NCBI RefSeq assembly: GCF_003337715.1
Contig: NZ_QPIX01000009.1
Span: 1-64,000 of the forward strand
DNA: 64,000 bases
Reading direction: 5' to 3'
Source: Ciceribacter lividus
GTDB lineage: Bacteria; Pseudomonadota; Alphaproteobacteria; Rhizobiales; Rhizobiaceae
The number at the start of each line of letters is the position of its first letter. The stretch's first letter is position 1. The notes beneath the pieces are model-generated. The model made no database searches and had not been told where the DNA came from. It worked only from the letters and a program-made list of their open reading frames with translations. The translations under genes and the position numbers were made by a program. This document shows, piece by piece, positions 46,396 through 55,097 of this stretch.

Positions 46396-47679
46396 ATGCG
46401 CCGTAACTTGCTGCCCGTCCTCGCCCTCCTCCTGGGCACCCTGTTCCTCTTCCTCGGCAACGGTCTTCACGGCCTGCTGCTGCCCGTGCGCGGCTCCGCC
46501 GAGGGCTATTCCAACGAAGTCCTCGGCCTGCTCGGCACCTCCTGGGCCACCGGCTTCGTGCTCGGCTGCTTCTTCGCACCGAAGGTGGTCATGCGCGTCG
46601 GCCATGTGCGCGCCTTCTCGAGCTTCATCTCGCTGATCGCGATCATCGCGCTCCTGACCGGCATCCAGGTCGACCAGTTCTGGTGGGTGGCGCTGAGAGC
46701 CGTGACCGGCTTCTGCACGGCCGGCACTTCGATGATCATCGAAAGCTGGCTGAACGAGCGGGCGACCAACGAGAGCCGCGGCATGATCTTCTCCTTCTAC
46801 ATCTCGATCACGCTGATCGGGGTCGTGGGCGGACAGATGCTGGTGCCGCTCGGCGATCCGTCGACCACCGTCCTCTTCATGTTCTGCGGCATCTTCTACT
46901 GTCTCGCCATGCTGCCGACGACGCTGTCGACGGCGGCGACGCCGCAGCCGCTGAAATCGGTCAGCCTCGACCTGCGCAGCCTCTACCGCAACTCGCCGAT
47001 CTCCTTCGTCGGCATCCTGCTGATCGGCATCGCCAACGGCGCCTACGGCACGCTCGGCGCCGTCTTCGGCGCGCGCGCCGGGCTGTCGTCGGGAACGATC
47101 GCCGTGATGATGAGCCTCACCATCTTCGTCGGTGCGATCATGCAGTTTCCGGCCGGCAAGCTCTCCGACACCACCGACCGCCGCTACGTGCTCGCGGCGC
47201 TCTCGGGCGTCGCTGCTGTCGCCGCCGTGATCCTGGCGCTCGTCCAGCCGCATGATGCCTATGTGCTGATCGGCTTCGTCGCGCTTTACGGCGCCGCCGC
47301 CAACGCGCTCTATCCGATCGCGGTGGCGCATGCGAACGACTTCGCCCGCTCCGACGACTTCGTGAAGGTCTCCGGCGGCCTTCTGCTGCTCTTCGGCATC
47401 GGCACGATCATCGGCCCCACGCTCGGCGGCCCAGTGATGACCAGGCTCGGCCCCTACGCCCTCTTTGCCGTGACCGCCGTGTCGCACGGGCTCCTGACCA
47501 CCTATGCCATCTATCGCAGCCGCTTGCGCGCGGCCGTGCCCGCGGAGGAACGCGACTACGTGCCGAAGATCCCCGTGGGCGCGGCGCCGACGAGTACGCC
47601 GGAAAGCCTCAGTCTCGACCCCCGTGCCGCGCCGCTCGCCGACGTGGCGGAGGCCGAAGTTGCAAGCCAGGAGGAATAG
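46396..47679 (+). CDS. MFS transporter (YcaD-like)
   Basis: This 427-residue major facilitator has about 12 hydrophobic helices. Landmarks are the N-terminal LLPVLALLLGTLFLFLGNGL, the loop motif GFVLGCFFAPKVVMRVGHVR, TGFCTAGTSMIIESWLNERA and, in the second half, FPAGKLSDTTDRRYVLA. The layout resembles the YcaD subfamily, whose substrates are not established. A small DUF1192 gene follows after 3 bp and is probably co-transcribed. Confidence 0.88.
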   Translation: MRRNLLPVLALLLGTLFLFLGNGLHGLLLPVRGSAEGYSNEVLGLLGTSWATGFVLGCFFAPKVVMRVGHVRAFSSFISLIAIIALLTGIQVDQFWWVALRAVTGFCTAGTSMIIESWLNERATNESRGMIFSFYISITLIGVVGGQMLVPLGDPSTTVLFMFCGIFYCLAMLPTTLSTAATPQPLKSVSLDLRSLYRNSPISFVGILLIGIANGAYGTLGAVFGARAGLSSGTIAVMMSLTIFVGAIMQFPAGKLSDTTDRRYVLAALSGVAAVAAVILALVQPHDAYVLIGFVALYGAAANALYPIAVAHANDFARSDDFVKVSGGLLLLFGIGTIIGPTLGGPVMTRLGPYALFAVTAVSHGLLTTYAIYRSRLRAAVPAEERDYVPKIPVGAAPTSTPESLSLDPRAAPLADVAEAEVASQEE

Positions 47680-47682
47680 GCC

Positions 47683-47880
47683 ATGAGCATGAGCGACGAC
47701 GAACGCCCGAAGAAGAAGACGGTGCACGAGATCGGTTCCGATCTCTCGATGCTTTCCGCCGACGAACTGACCGCGCGCATCGGCCTCCTCGAAGAGGAGA
47801 TCGCCCGTCTCGATGCCGAGCGGCAGCGCAAGCAGGCCGGAAAGCTCGCTGCAGAAAGTCTGTTCCGCCCGAAAGTATAG
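47683..47880 (+). CDS. DUF1192-family small protein
   Basis: This 65-residue acidic helical protein (MSMSDDERPKKKTVHEIGSD, then LSADELTARIGLLEEEIARL) belongs to the DUF1192 family, which is common in rhizobia. The sequence ends in SLFRPKV. It is translated immediately after the MFS gene. Function is unknown. Confidence 0.85.
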   Translation: MSMSDDERPKKKTVHEIGSDLSMLSADELTARIGLLEEEIARLDAERQRKQAGKLAAESLFRPKV

Positions 47881-47940
47881 AGACCGGCTGCCCGACGTAT
47901 CTCCATCTGTCGCAAGGAACAACACTTCTGAGGCAAGCGG

Positions 47941-47956
47941 TTAACCATTCATTAAC
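47941..47956. promoter_or_regulatory. CtrA-like box upstream of a putative small RNA
   Basis: TTAA (47941-47944), seven bases, TTAAC (47952-47956) matches the full CtrA consensus TTAA-N7-TTAAC. It precedes the small-RNA candidate and, further on, the RcdA-like gene. Confidence 0.55.
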
Positions 47957-47979
47957 GCTTTTTCGTTAGTGTAATTGTC

Positions 47980-48078
47980 ATCCAGAGCTTCTGGATTCAG
48001 GCAGTTTCTCCTCATGGCGAATAGGTCTGATTTTCTCCCTGTTTTACCTTGAGAGCCGCTTTCGCGGCTCTTTTTTTG
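47980..48078 (+). ncRNA. Putative small RNA ending in a Rho-independent terminator
   Basis: The 368-bp gap 47881-48248 has no protein gene. It contains a small hairpin (CCAGA-GCT-TCTGG, about 47982-47994) and pyrimidine-rich unpaired segments (TTTCTCCTC and TTTTCTCCC) complementary to ribosome-binding sites. A strong terminator follows: AGAGCCGC (48052-48059), loop, GCGGCTCT (48064-48071), then seven T. The upstream MFS-DUF1192 unit could also use this terminator, so the RNA is a candidate. The start is not fixed and no known family is assigned. Confidence 0.45.
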
Positions 48079-48112
48079 ACGTTTTGATGGGTGCCCGGCA
48101 AAACTGTGGGAA

Positions 48113-48127
48113 TTAACCTTTCCTTAA
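48113..48127. promoter_or_regulatory. CtrA-like box upstream of the RcdA-like gene
   Basis: TTAA (48113-48116), seven bases, TTAA (48124-48127) is a second exact TTAA-N7-TTAA, 121 bp before the RcdA-like start and 35 bp after the preceding terminator, in promoter position. Confidence 0.55.
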
Positions 48128-48248
48128 GATTTGCCTTGCGCGTTTAAGGTATTGATAGCATCGTGACTCCATAAGAGCCGGAAAGCATCCTTCGGGGATG
48201 AAACAAGACGCGGCCGCGAGAGTTTTGCGTAAGACAGGGGTAATGACG

Positions 48249-48764
48249 ATGTCGGAAGTCGGCGTGAATACGATCAGCTTTGCGGGTCGCGCTGCGACCT
48301 CGAACCAGTTCAAGACGATCTATTCGGAAGGAATGGGGCTGGTGGAAGAGACCGCCGCCTATCTCGACGGCCCCGGCCGCTCCGCCGCCAAGGTCCTGCC
48401 GCGCATGGCCTCCGTGCTCTACGCAGCCGAATCGATGCGGCTGACCACCCGGCTGATGCAGATGGCCTCGTGGCTGCTTCTGCAGCGCGCCGTCAACAAC
48501 GGCGAGATGAGCCGCGACCAGGTGATGTCAGAGAAGAGCAAGGTCCGCCTTGACGGTTTCAACGTCGACAAGGCGGCTCCCGGCTGGAACGATCTGCCGG
48601 AAGCCTTCCGCGATCTCGTCGAGCGCTCGCTGCGCCTGCAGAACCGCATCGCACTGCTCGACCGCGAGATCTATCGCCCGGCGGAAGCGGCGGTCGTTCC
48701 GGACAACGAAAACAGCGTCAAGGCCCAGCTCGACCTGCTGCGGACCGCCTTCAGCGGCAACTGA
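48249..48764 (+). CDS. rcdA: DUF1465 family protein, RcdA-like adaptor of CtrA degradation
   Basis: This 171-residue helical protein belongs to DUF1465, the family of Caulobacter RcdA, which helps deliver the cell-cycle regulator CtrA to ClpXP. ATG 48249 was preferred over 48243 because AGGGG then sits 8 bp upstream. The conserved core is SEGMGLVEETAAYLDGPGRS, then MRLTTRLMQMASWLLLQRAV and FRDLVERSLRLQNRIALLDR. A CtrA-like box lies upstream, which suggests a feedback loop. The family call is by sequence memory. Confidence 0.78.
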   Translation: MSEVGVNTISFAGRAATSNQFKTIYSEGMGLVEETAAYLDGPGRSAAKVLPRMASVLYAAESMRLTTRLMQMASWLLLQRAVNNGEMSRDQVMSEKSKVRLDGFNVDKAAPGWNDLPEAFRDLVERSLRLQNRIALLDREIYRPAEAAVVPDNENSVKAQLDLLRTAFSGN

Positions 48765-48792
48765 CCGACGCGACACGCCACGCTTCACGGTA

Positions 48793-48825
48793 TCCCGGCA
48801 GGCACCGCCTCGCCGGGATTTTTCG
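48793..48825 (+). terminator. Terminator after the RcdA-like gene
   Basis: TCCCGGC (48793-48799) pairs with GCCGGGA (48812-48818), followed by TTTTTCGTTT. Confidence 0.75.
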
Positions 48826-48876
48826 TTTCCGCAGCCCCGTACGACGCACGGCCTCGACGCCGGGACGGCAAACGCG

Positions 48877-48900
48877 AAAAGCCCGGCACGAGGCCGGGCT
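48877..48900 (-). terminator. Terminator of rpmE
   Basis: AGCCCGGC (48880-48887) pairs with GCCGGGCT (48893-48900). On the minus strand the hairpin is followed by TTTTCGCG. Confidence 0.75.
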
Positions 48901-48930
48901 TTGAAAACGGAAGCAGAAGCTTCGAAGCGA

Positions 48931-49152
48931 TTAGAGGCCGAGGCCGCCGAAACGCTTGTTGAACTTCGAGAGACGACCGCCGCGGTCCATGAGCTGCTGG
49001 TTGCCGCCCGTCCAGGCCGGATGGGACTTCGGGTCGATTTCGAGGTTCATGACAGCGCCTTCCGAACCCCAGGTCGAACGGGTTTCGTATTCGGTGCCGT
49101 CGGTCATGACCACCTTGATCATGTGGTATTCGGGATGGATGTCAGCCTTCAT
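48931..49152 (-). CDS. rpmE: 50S ribosomal protein L31 (zinc-independent form)
   Basis: This 73-residue protein starts [20 protein letters not shown] and contains [20 protein letters not shown] followed by [21 protein letters not shown], diagnostic of L31. The CxxC zinc motif of the cysteine-containing form is absent, so it is the C-minus type. It is a monocistronic gene between convergent and divergent neighbours with its own terminator. Confidence 0.97.
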   Translation of the reverse strand: MKADIHPEYHMIKVVMTDGTEYETRSTWGSEGAVMNLEIDPKSHPAWTGGNQQLMDRGGRLSKFNKRFGGLGL

Positions 49153-49344
49153 AACGATCTTCCTGCTGTGCCGGAGGAACCGAAAAGCCGCGTTTGCATC
49201 TTCGGAACCTATTTAATAAATGAAGCCGTAGTCCCGATCAGGCCACGGCTTCCCAATTCGATGCCGTGCCTATACATGAAGGGCGCAAGGATAACAAGAG
49301 CCCCAAGCGCAGGAGCGCGAAGGGCGAACGGGAGAAATGCCAAG

Positions 49345-51147
49345 GTGTCCGAGGTGACCGAGTCCGAGTCGAAAAAGCGACGTTCGTTGAAGCCGCTTGG
49401 CGGGCTCCTGCCCTACCTGAAACGCTATCGGGGCATGGTTGCGGCCGCCCTCTTCTTCCTGGCGCTTGCCGCGGGAACGACGCTGGCACTACCGCTTGCC
49501 GTCCGCCGGATGATCGATCACGGCTTCAGCGGCGCCGATCGTGGCTTCATCAACAGCTATTTCGGCATGCTGGTCGTCATGGCGGTGCTGCTCGCGGTCG
49601 CCAGCGCCATGCGCTACTATTACGTCATCTCGATCGGTGAACGGGTGGTTTCCGACCTCCGGCGTGCCGTCTTCGAGCATGTGACCCGGCTTTCGCCCTC
49701 CTTCTTCGACGTCAACCAGTCCGGCGAGATCGTCTCGCGGCTGACCGCGGACACCACGCAGATCAAGTCGGCGGTCGGCGCGAGCGCGTCGCTGGCACTT
49801 CGAAACTCGATCCTCTGTCTCGGCGCCGTGGGCATGATGATCTACACCAGCCCGCGGCTCTCGGTTCTCGTCCTCATCGCCATACCGGTGATCGTATTTC
49901 CGCTGGTCGGCTTCGGCCGGTCGGTGCGCAAGCGGTCCCGCGCGGCGCAGGATACGCTCGCCGCCGCCACCGCCTATGCGAGCGAGACGATCGGCGCGAC
50001 GCGCACGCTGCAGGCCTTCAACGGCGAGGCGATCGCGACCGCCCGCTACGGCGACGCGGTGGAGAGCGCCTACGCAGCCGCCCGCACGGCGATTCGCTCT
50101 CGCGCCTTCCTGACCGGCTTTGCGATCACCCTCGTCTTCGGCAGCGTCGTCGCGGTTCTCTGGTACGGTGCGCAGAGCGTGCTCGCCGGAACGCTGAGCG
50201 CAGGCACGCTCGGCCAGTTCCTGCTCTATTCGGTGATCGCCGCCGGCGCGCTCGGATCGCTCTCGGAAGTCTGGGGCGAACTCGCCCAGGCCGGCGGTGC
50301 CGCCGAACGGCTGATGGAGCTGCTGCACGAGGAACCGGCAATCGCCGCGCCCGCCTCGCCCAAGGCGCTTCCCGAACCGGCGACCGGCCGGGTGGAATTC
50401 GATAACATCCATTTCTCCTATCCGAGCCATCCGGGCCGCTCGGCGCTGAAGGGTCTGAGCTTCAAGGTCGAGCCGGGTGAGACGGTGGCAATCGTCGGCC
50501 CGTCGGGTGCCGGCAAGAGCACCGTCTTCTCGCTGATGCTGCGCTTCTACGATCCGGTGAGCGGCACGGTCAGGTTCGACGGCCTCGACGTTCGCGAGGT
50601 CGCACCCGACGCGCTGCGCGCCCGCATCGCCATCGTCCCGCAGGACGTCACGATCTTCGCCTCGTCGATCCACGACAACATCGCCTTCGGCGCACCGAAC
50701 GCGAGCCGCGCCGATGTGATCGCCGCGGCCGAGGCCGCTCAGGCGCGTGAGTTCATCGACAGGCTGGAGAAGGGTTTCGACACCCAGGTCGGCGAACGCG
50801 GCATCACGCTTTCCGGCGGCCAGCGCCAACGGATCGCGATCGCCCGCGCCCTGCTGAAGAACGCACCGCTGCTGCTGCTCGACGAGGCGACCTCGGCACT
50901 CGACGCCGAAAGCGAGACGCTGGTCCAGAAGGCTCTCGACGGCCTGATGCAGAACCGCACGACGATCGTCATCGCCCACCGGCTCGCGACCGTGCTCAAG
51001 GCCGACCGCATCCTTGTGCTCGATGGCGGCCGGATCGCCGAGGAAGGCACACACCAGAGCCTCATCCGCCAGGGTGGCCTCTATGCGAAGCTCGCCCGCC
51101 TGCAGTTCGAGACCGGTGCCCACGACCTGAGCGCCGCCGCCAAATAG
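49345..51147 (+). CDS. ABC exporter, fused permease-ATPase
   Basis: GTG 49345 (reading MSEVTESESKKRRSLKPLGG) gives 600 residues, the normal half-transporter length; GGGAG lies about 10 bp upstream. Six membrane helices lie in about 30-310, followed by the ATPase domain with Walker A GPSGAGKST (about 385-393), Q-loop IVPQDVTIFA, signature LSGGQRQR, Walker B LLLLDEATSALD and H-loop IAHRLATV. The type is the MsbA/multidrug-lipid exporter family, working as a homodimer. The substrate is unknown. Confidence 0.93.
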   Translation: MSEVTESESKKRRSLKPLGGLLPYLKRYRGMVAAALFFLALAAGTTLALPLAVRRMIDHGFSGADRGFINSYFGMLVVMAVLLAVASAMRYYYVISIGERVVSDLRRAVFEHVTRLSPSFFDVNQSGEIVSRLTADTTQIKSAVGASASLALRNSILCLGAVGMMIYTSPRLSVLVLIAIPVIVFPLVGFGRSVRKRSRAAQDTLAAATAYASETIGATRTLQAFNGEAIATARYGDAVESAYAAARTAIRSRAFLTGFAITLVFGSVVAVLWYGAQSVLAGTLSAGTLGQFLLYSVIAAGALGSLSEVWGELAQAGGAAERLMELLHEEPAIAAPASPKALPEPATGRVEFDNIHFSYPSHPGRSALKGLSFKVEPGETVAIVGPSGAGKSTVFSLMLRFYDPVSGTVRFDGLDVREVAPDALRARIAIVPQDVTIFASSIHDNIAFGAPNASRADVIAAAEAAQAREFIDRLEKGFDTQVGERGITLSGGQRQRIAIARALLKNAPLLLLDEATSALDAESETLVQKALDGLMQNRTTIVIAHRLATVLKADRILVLDGGRIAEEGTHQSLIRQGGLYAKLARLQFETGAHDLSAAAK

Positions 51148-51166
51148 CGGCGGCTCCGCGCCGCCG

Positions 51167-52810
51167 TCAGGCGCCGACCGCGCGCCCGGCAACGCGACCG
51201 GAAAACAGGCAGCCGCCGAGGAAGGTGCCCTCGAGCGCGTTATAGCCGTGCATGCCGCCACCGCCGAAGCCGGAGACCTCACCCGCAGCATAGAGGCCGG
51301 GGACCGGCTCGTCGCCGGCGCCGAGCACGCGTGCATGGAGGTCAGTGTGCAGCCCGCCGAGCGTCTTGCGCGTCAGCACGTGCAGCCGCACCCCGATCAG
51401 CGGCCCGGCCTTCGGGTCGAGGAGCCGGTGCGGCTTCGCGGTGCGCATAAACCTGTCGCCGAGATATTTGCGGGCGCCGTGGATCGCGGTGATCTGGGCA
51501 TCCTTGTTGAACGGATTGTCGAGTTCCCGGTCACGGGCCTCGATCTGCGCGCGGACATGCTGCAAGCCGAGACGGTGTTCGCCGGTCAACTCGTTCATGC
51601 CGGCGACGAGATCCTCGAGATTGTCGCGGACAACGAAATCCTCGCCCTTGTCCATGAAGGCTTGCACCGGCCCCGGCGGATTGCGGCCAAGACGAGAGAG
51701 AAGGAGGCGGATGTCCTTGCCGGTCAAATCCGGGTTCTGCTCGGAGCCGGAGAGCGCGAACTCGCGCTTGATGATCGCCTTGGTCAGGATGAACCAGCTG
51801 TATTCATGACCACGCGCGCGGATCGCCTTCAGCGTCGCCAGCGTGTCGAAGCCCGGCATCGCCGGCGCCTGGAAGCGGTTGCCGTCGGCATCGCACCAGA
51901 AGGAGGACGGCCCGGGCAGGATGCGGATGCCGTGGTTCGGCCAGATGGGATCGTAGTTCCTGAGCCCTTCGGTATAGTGCCACATGCGGTCGCCGTTGAC
52001 GATGCGCCCGCCCGCGCTCTGGGCGATCGCGAGCATGCGGCCGTCGACATAGGCCGGCACGCCGGCGACCATCGATTTCGGCGCCGGGCCGAGCCGCTCC
52101 ACGGGCCAGTTCTTGCGCACGAGGTCGTGGTTACCGCCGATGCCGCCGGACGTGACGATCGCCGCGCCCGCACTGATCTCGAACTCGCCGACGGGATGGC
52201 GCGAACTTGCGCCTCCGCGCTGGATGGCGTCCGGCTTGAGGATCGTGCCCTGCGCGCCCGTGACGGCACCGTTGGTGACGATCAGCCGGTCGACCTGATG
52301 ACGGAAACGGAAAGTGAGACGGCCCGCGGCCTCTGCGGCACGAGCGCGGCGGACGAATGGCGCGATGACCGCCGGCCCCGTTCCCCAGGTGACGTGGAAG
52401 CGCGGCACGGAGTTGCCGTGGCCAGCGGCGAGCGAACCGCCGCGCTCGGCCCAGCCGACGACCGGAAACCAGCGCAGCCCCTGCCTGTGCAGCCAGTCAC
52501 GCTTTTCGCCGGCGGCAAATTGCAGATAGGCTTCGGCCCACAGCCGCGGCCAGTGGTCTTCCGGGCGGTCGAAACCGGCCGAGCCGAACCAGTCCTGCCG
52601 TGCCAGCTCGTAGCTGTCGCGAATGCGCATTCGCCGCTGTTCGGGACTGTCGACGAAGAAGAGACCGCCGAGCGACCAGAAGGCCTGGCCACCGAGGTTC
52701 TGCTCGCCCTCCTGATCGAGAATGCAGGTCCTGAGGCCGCGGTCCGCCGCCTCCGTCGCGGCGACGAGCCCGGCGAGCCCTCCCCCGATCACCAGTACAT
52801 CAAAGTCCAT
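51167..52810 (-). CDS. FAD-dependent dehydrogenase (succinate dehydrogenase/KsdD flavoprotein family)
   Basis: This 547-residue flavoprotein starts MDFDVLVIGGGLAGLVAATE with the FAD-binding GGGLAG. Other landmarks are QNLGGQAFWSLGGLFFVDSP, TSGGIGGNHDLVRKNWP and the C-terminal GLYAAGEVSGFGGGGMHGYN, typical of the FAD_binding_2 family. Such proteins oxidise or reduce carbon-carbon bonds (fumarate or 3-ketosteroid types); the substrate is not evident. It converges with the ABC exporter across 19 bp. Confidence 0.88.
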   Translation of the reverse strand: MDFDVLVIGGGLAGLVAATEAADRGLRTCILDQEGEQNLGGQAFWSLGGLFFVDSPEQRRMRIRDSYELARQDWFGSAGFDRPEDHWPRLWAEAYLQFAAGEKRDWLHRQGLRWFPVVGWAERGGSLAAGHGNSVPRFHVTWGTGPAVIAPFVRRARAAEAAGRLTFRFRHQVDRLIVTNGAVTGAQGTILKPDAIQRGGASSRHPVGEFEISAGAAIVTSGGIGGNHDLVRKNWPVERLGPAPKSMVAGVPAYVDGRMLAIAQSAGGRIVNGDRMWHYTEGLRNYDPIWPNHGIRILPGPSSFWCDADGNRFQAPAMPGFDTLATLKAIRARGHEYSWFILTKAIIKREFALSGSEQNPDLTGKDIRLLLSRLGRNPPGPVQAFMDKGEDFVVRDNLEDLVAGMNELTGEHRLGLQHVRAQIEARDRELDNPFNKDAQITAIHGARKYLGDRFMRTAKPHRLLDPKAGPLIGVRLHVLTRKTLGGLHTDLHARVLGAGDEPVPGLYAAGEVSGFGGGGMHGYNALEGTFLGGCLFSGRVAGRAVGA

Positions 52811-52893
52811 TATCTCCCCCTCCCGTACCCGTTTCTTACTTTTACGAACACGTAAGGGTTTGACAACCCTGCCCCTGTGGGGACAAGCGACTT

Positions 52894-52930
52894 ATACCAA
52901 GTCTCGGCGATATGAACCGAGGCTTGGTAT
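52894..52930. terminator. Hairpin between the MotB-like gene and the dehydrogenase gene
   Basis: The 14-bp arms at 52894-52907 and 52917-52930 (ATACCAAG..CTCGG type) pair with one mismatch. The hairpin touches the stop of the MotB-like gene. The T-tract is weak. Confidence 0.5.
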
Positions 52931-53961
52931 TATCGTTCGGTGAGCTTCAGCTCGATACGCCGGTTCTGCGAGCGCGCCTCCGGGCTGTCGCCCTCGGCGA
53001 TCGGCTGGAACTCGCCGAAGCCGGCGGCGACCAGCCGGTTGGACGGTACGCCGCGAGAAATCAGGAACTTCACCACCGCGATGGCGCGTGCCGAGGAGAG
53101 CTCCCAATTGTCGGCATAGCGGCCGGTGCCGAGCAGCGGCACGTTGTCGGTATGGCCGTCAACGCGCAGCACCCAGTTGATCTCCGCCGGGATTTCCTTG
53201 GCGAGATCGATGAGCGCCGTCGCGAGCTTGGCCATCTCCTGCTCGCCCTCCGGATTGAGGTCGCTGCTGCCGGACGGGAAGAGCACCTCCGACTGGAAGA
53301 CGAAGCGGTCGCCGACGATGCGGATGTTCTCGCGGTCGGAGAGAATTTCCCGCAGCCGGCCGAAGAAATCGGAACGGTAGCGGTTGAGCTCCTGGACGCG
53401 CTGGGCGAGCGCTACATTGAGGCGGCGTCCGAGATCGGCGATCTTTGCCTGCGACGTCTGATCTTTGGCTTCCGAGGCCTGCAGCGCCTGCTCGACGGCG
53501 GCGATCTGCGCCCGAAGTGCGGCGATCTGCTGGTTCAGCAGTTCGACCTGGCTCAGCGCCCTGGCGCTCACTTCCTTCTCCTGGTCGAGCTGCTGGTTGA
53601 GCGTGCCGATGCGGCTGTTTGCGGCTTCCGCCGAGCCGGCACCGCTTGCGAGAAGCTGCTGCAAGCGGCTGCGTTCGCTCTCGGATGCGGAAAGCGACGA
53701 CTGAAGGGTCGCGAGCGTGTCTTCGAGGTCCTGCTTGCCGCTCTTTTCCAGCGCGAGCAGCTCGGTCAGTTCCGCGATCTGGTTGTTCAGCCGGTTGAGC
53801 ACCTCGTCCTTGCCGGAGATTTCACGGCTCAGGATGAACTGCGCCAGCACGAAGACGGTGAGCAGGAACATGATGGCGAGAAGCAATGTCGACAGCGCAT
53901 CGACGAAGCCCGGCCAGTAGTCGACGCCCCGTTCCCGGCGGCGGTTGCGCGCTAGGGCCAT
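52930..53961 (-). CDS. MotB/OmpA-like protein with long coiled coil
   Basis: This 343-residue protein has an N-terminal membrane helix (VDALSTLLLAIMFLLTVFVLAQ, about 19-40) carrying the channel Asp of the MotB/TolR/ZorB type. A long coiled coil spans about 45-200 (LNRLNNQIAELTELLALEKS and similar heptads). The C-terminal OmpA-like peptidoglycan-binding domain (about 230-340) shows VLRVDGHTDNVPLLGTGRYA and QNRRIELKL. It begins 3 bp after its MotA-like partner. It is not the flagellar stator: no flagellar genes are nearby and the coiled coil is unusual. Confidence 0.85.
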   Translation of the reverse strand: MALARNRRRERGVDYWPGFVDALSTLLLAIMFLLTVFVLAQFILSREISGKDEVLNRLNNQIAELTELLALEKSGKQDLEDTLATLQSSLSASESERSRLQQLLASGAGSAEAANSRIGTLNQQLDQEKEVSARALSQVELLNQQIAALRAQIAAVEQALQASEAKDQTSQAKIADLGRRLNVALAQRVQELNRYRSDFFGRLREILSDRENIRIVGDRFVFQSEVLFPSGSSDLNPEGEQEMAKLATALIDLAKEIPAEINWVLRVDGHTDNVPLLGTGRYADNWELSSARAIAVVKFLISRGVPSNRLVAAGFGEFQPIAEGDSPEARSQNRRIELKLTER

Positions 53962-53964
53962 CGA

Positions 53965-54996
53965 TTACTCATCCCCGCCCATCTTGTCGTTCAGCCGTTC
54001 GAGCACCTTGCGCATGGCGCGGGCATCCTCCTGCTGCTGCTCGATCCAGTCGCGCAACATCTGCTGTTCGTTGCGCATGTTCTTGACGAGGCCCTGAATG
54101 CCCTCGGCGAGATTGGCGACGGCGGCGACGGAGCGCTCGCTGTTGGCGCCGGCCTGCTGCGTCATCAGCTTGTGCATCTGTCCGATCAGCCGCTTCATGT
54201 CGTCCGAGGAAACGGCAGGCGTCTCGGCGACCGTGAGATCGGAGCCGATGTCCGTCACCGACGAAAGCCAGTTTTCGAGTTCGGTGTAGAAGCGGTTCTG
54301 GGCGCGGCCGGCCTGCAGGTCGAGGAAGCCGAGGATGAGGGAGCCGGAAAGACCGAGCAGCGAGGATGAAAACGCCGTGCCCATGCCGCTCAGCGGTCCG
54401 CTGAGCCCGTTCTTCAGCGCCTGCAGCACGTCGGCGCTGTCGCCGGAAGACGGATCGAGCGACTGGATGACCGCGGTGATCGAGCCGATCGTGCCGAGCA
54501 AGCCCCAGAAGGTGCCGAGGAGGCCGAGAAAGACGAGAAGCCCGATCAGGTAGCGCGAGGTGTCGCGTGATTCGTCGAGTCGCGTGGCAATCGAATCAAG
54601 GATGGAGCGAAGCGAGGCGATCGAGATCGCCATGTCCCGACGGCTGCCGATCAGTGAGCGCACCGGTGCGAGCAGGCGCGGCTCGCGCCCGACCTTGTCG
54701 GCGCTGCCGGCGGCGAGGAAAGAATTGAACCACCGCACTTCCGGCCGCAACGCCAGGACATGATTGAAGACGAGGATGATCCCGACGGCGAGCACGCCGA
54801 GGATGAGCCCGTTCAGTCCGGGATTGGTCACGAAGGCCGCATGGGCCTGCCGGTAGAGGATCGCGATGATGAAACCCACAATGATCAGGAAGATCAGCAT
54901 GGTGGTGAAGAAGGGCATCGGGCTCGAGAGCTTGTGCTCGTAATTCCCCGTCCCCGTCTCGGCCGCTTCCAGGTCCGCCAGCTTCACTTTCACCAT
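53965..54996 (-). CDS. MotA/TolQ/ExbB-like membrane protein with long C-terminal helix
   Basis: This 343-residue protein has hydrophobic segments at about 28-48, 60-82, 146-170 and 200-225. The third and fourth (LIGLLVFLGLLGTFWGLLGT and GMGTAFSSSLLGLSGSLIL) match the MotA/TolQ proton-channel signature. The last 100 residues are a cytoplasmic helical tail (MKRLIGQMHKLMTQ, then NLAEGIQGLVKNMRNEQQML). With the MotB-like gene it forms a ZorAB-like ion-driven pair, but no ZorC/D/E effector is present. A role in the envelope is likely; the specific function is unknown. Confidence 0.85.
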   Translation of the reverse strand: MVKVKLADLEAAETGTGNYEHKLSSPMPFFTTMLIFLIIVGFIIAILYRQAHAAFVTNPGLNGLILGVLAVGIILVFNHVLALRPEVRWFNSFLAAGSADKVGREPRLLAPVRSLIGSRRDMAISIASLRSILDSIATRLDESRDTSRYLIGLLVFLGLLGTFWGLLGTIGSITAVIQSLDPSSGDSADVLQALKNGLSGPLSGMGTAFSSSLLGLSGSLILGFLDLQAGRAQNRFYTELENWLSSVTDIGSDLTVAETPAVSSDDMKRLIGQMHKLMTQQAGANSERSVAAVANLAEGIQGLVKNMRNEQQMLRDWIEQQQEDARAMRKVLERLNDKMGGDE

Positions 54997-55097
54997 ATCG
55001 TCCTCAGCCTCCCGGGATCTTGCAGCGGGAGGCTAGTGGAAAATTGAGACGAATTGAAGGGGCAAGCCGTCGCCGACCACAGCTCGGCGGAACAGCG

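Noticed and set aside
47980-48078. Naming the small-RNA candidate as a known rhizobial cell-cycle RNA such as EcpR1
   Set aside because: General resemblance (pyrimidine-rich loops, terminator) is not enough; I could not confirm sequence or synteny from memory.
52930-54996. Zorya anti-phage defence system
   Set aside because: The pair resembles ZorA/ZorB in architecture, but no ZorC, ZorD or ZorE gene lies nearby; the neighbours are suhB and a dehydrogenase, so a defence call is not supported.
53965-54996. Flagellar stator motA
   Set aside because: No flagellar genes are adjacent and the partner has a very long coiled coil unlike flagellar MotB, so the gene symbol was not assigned.
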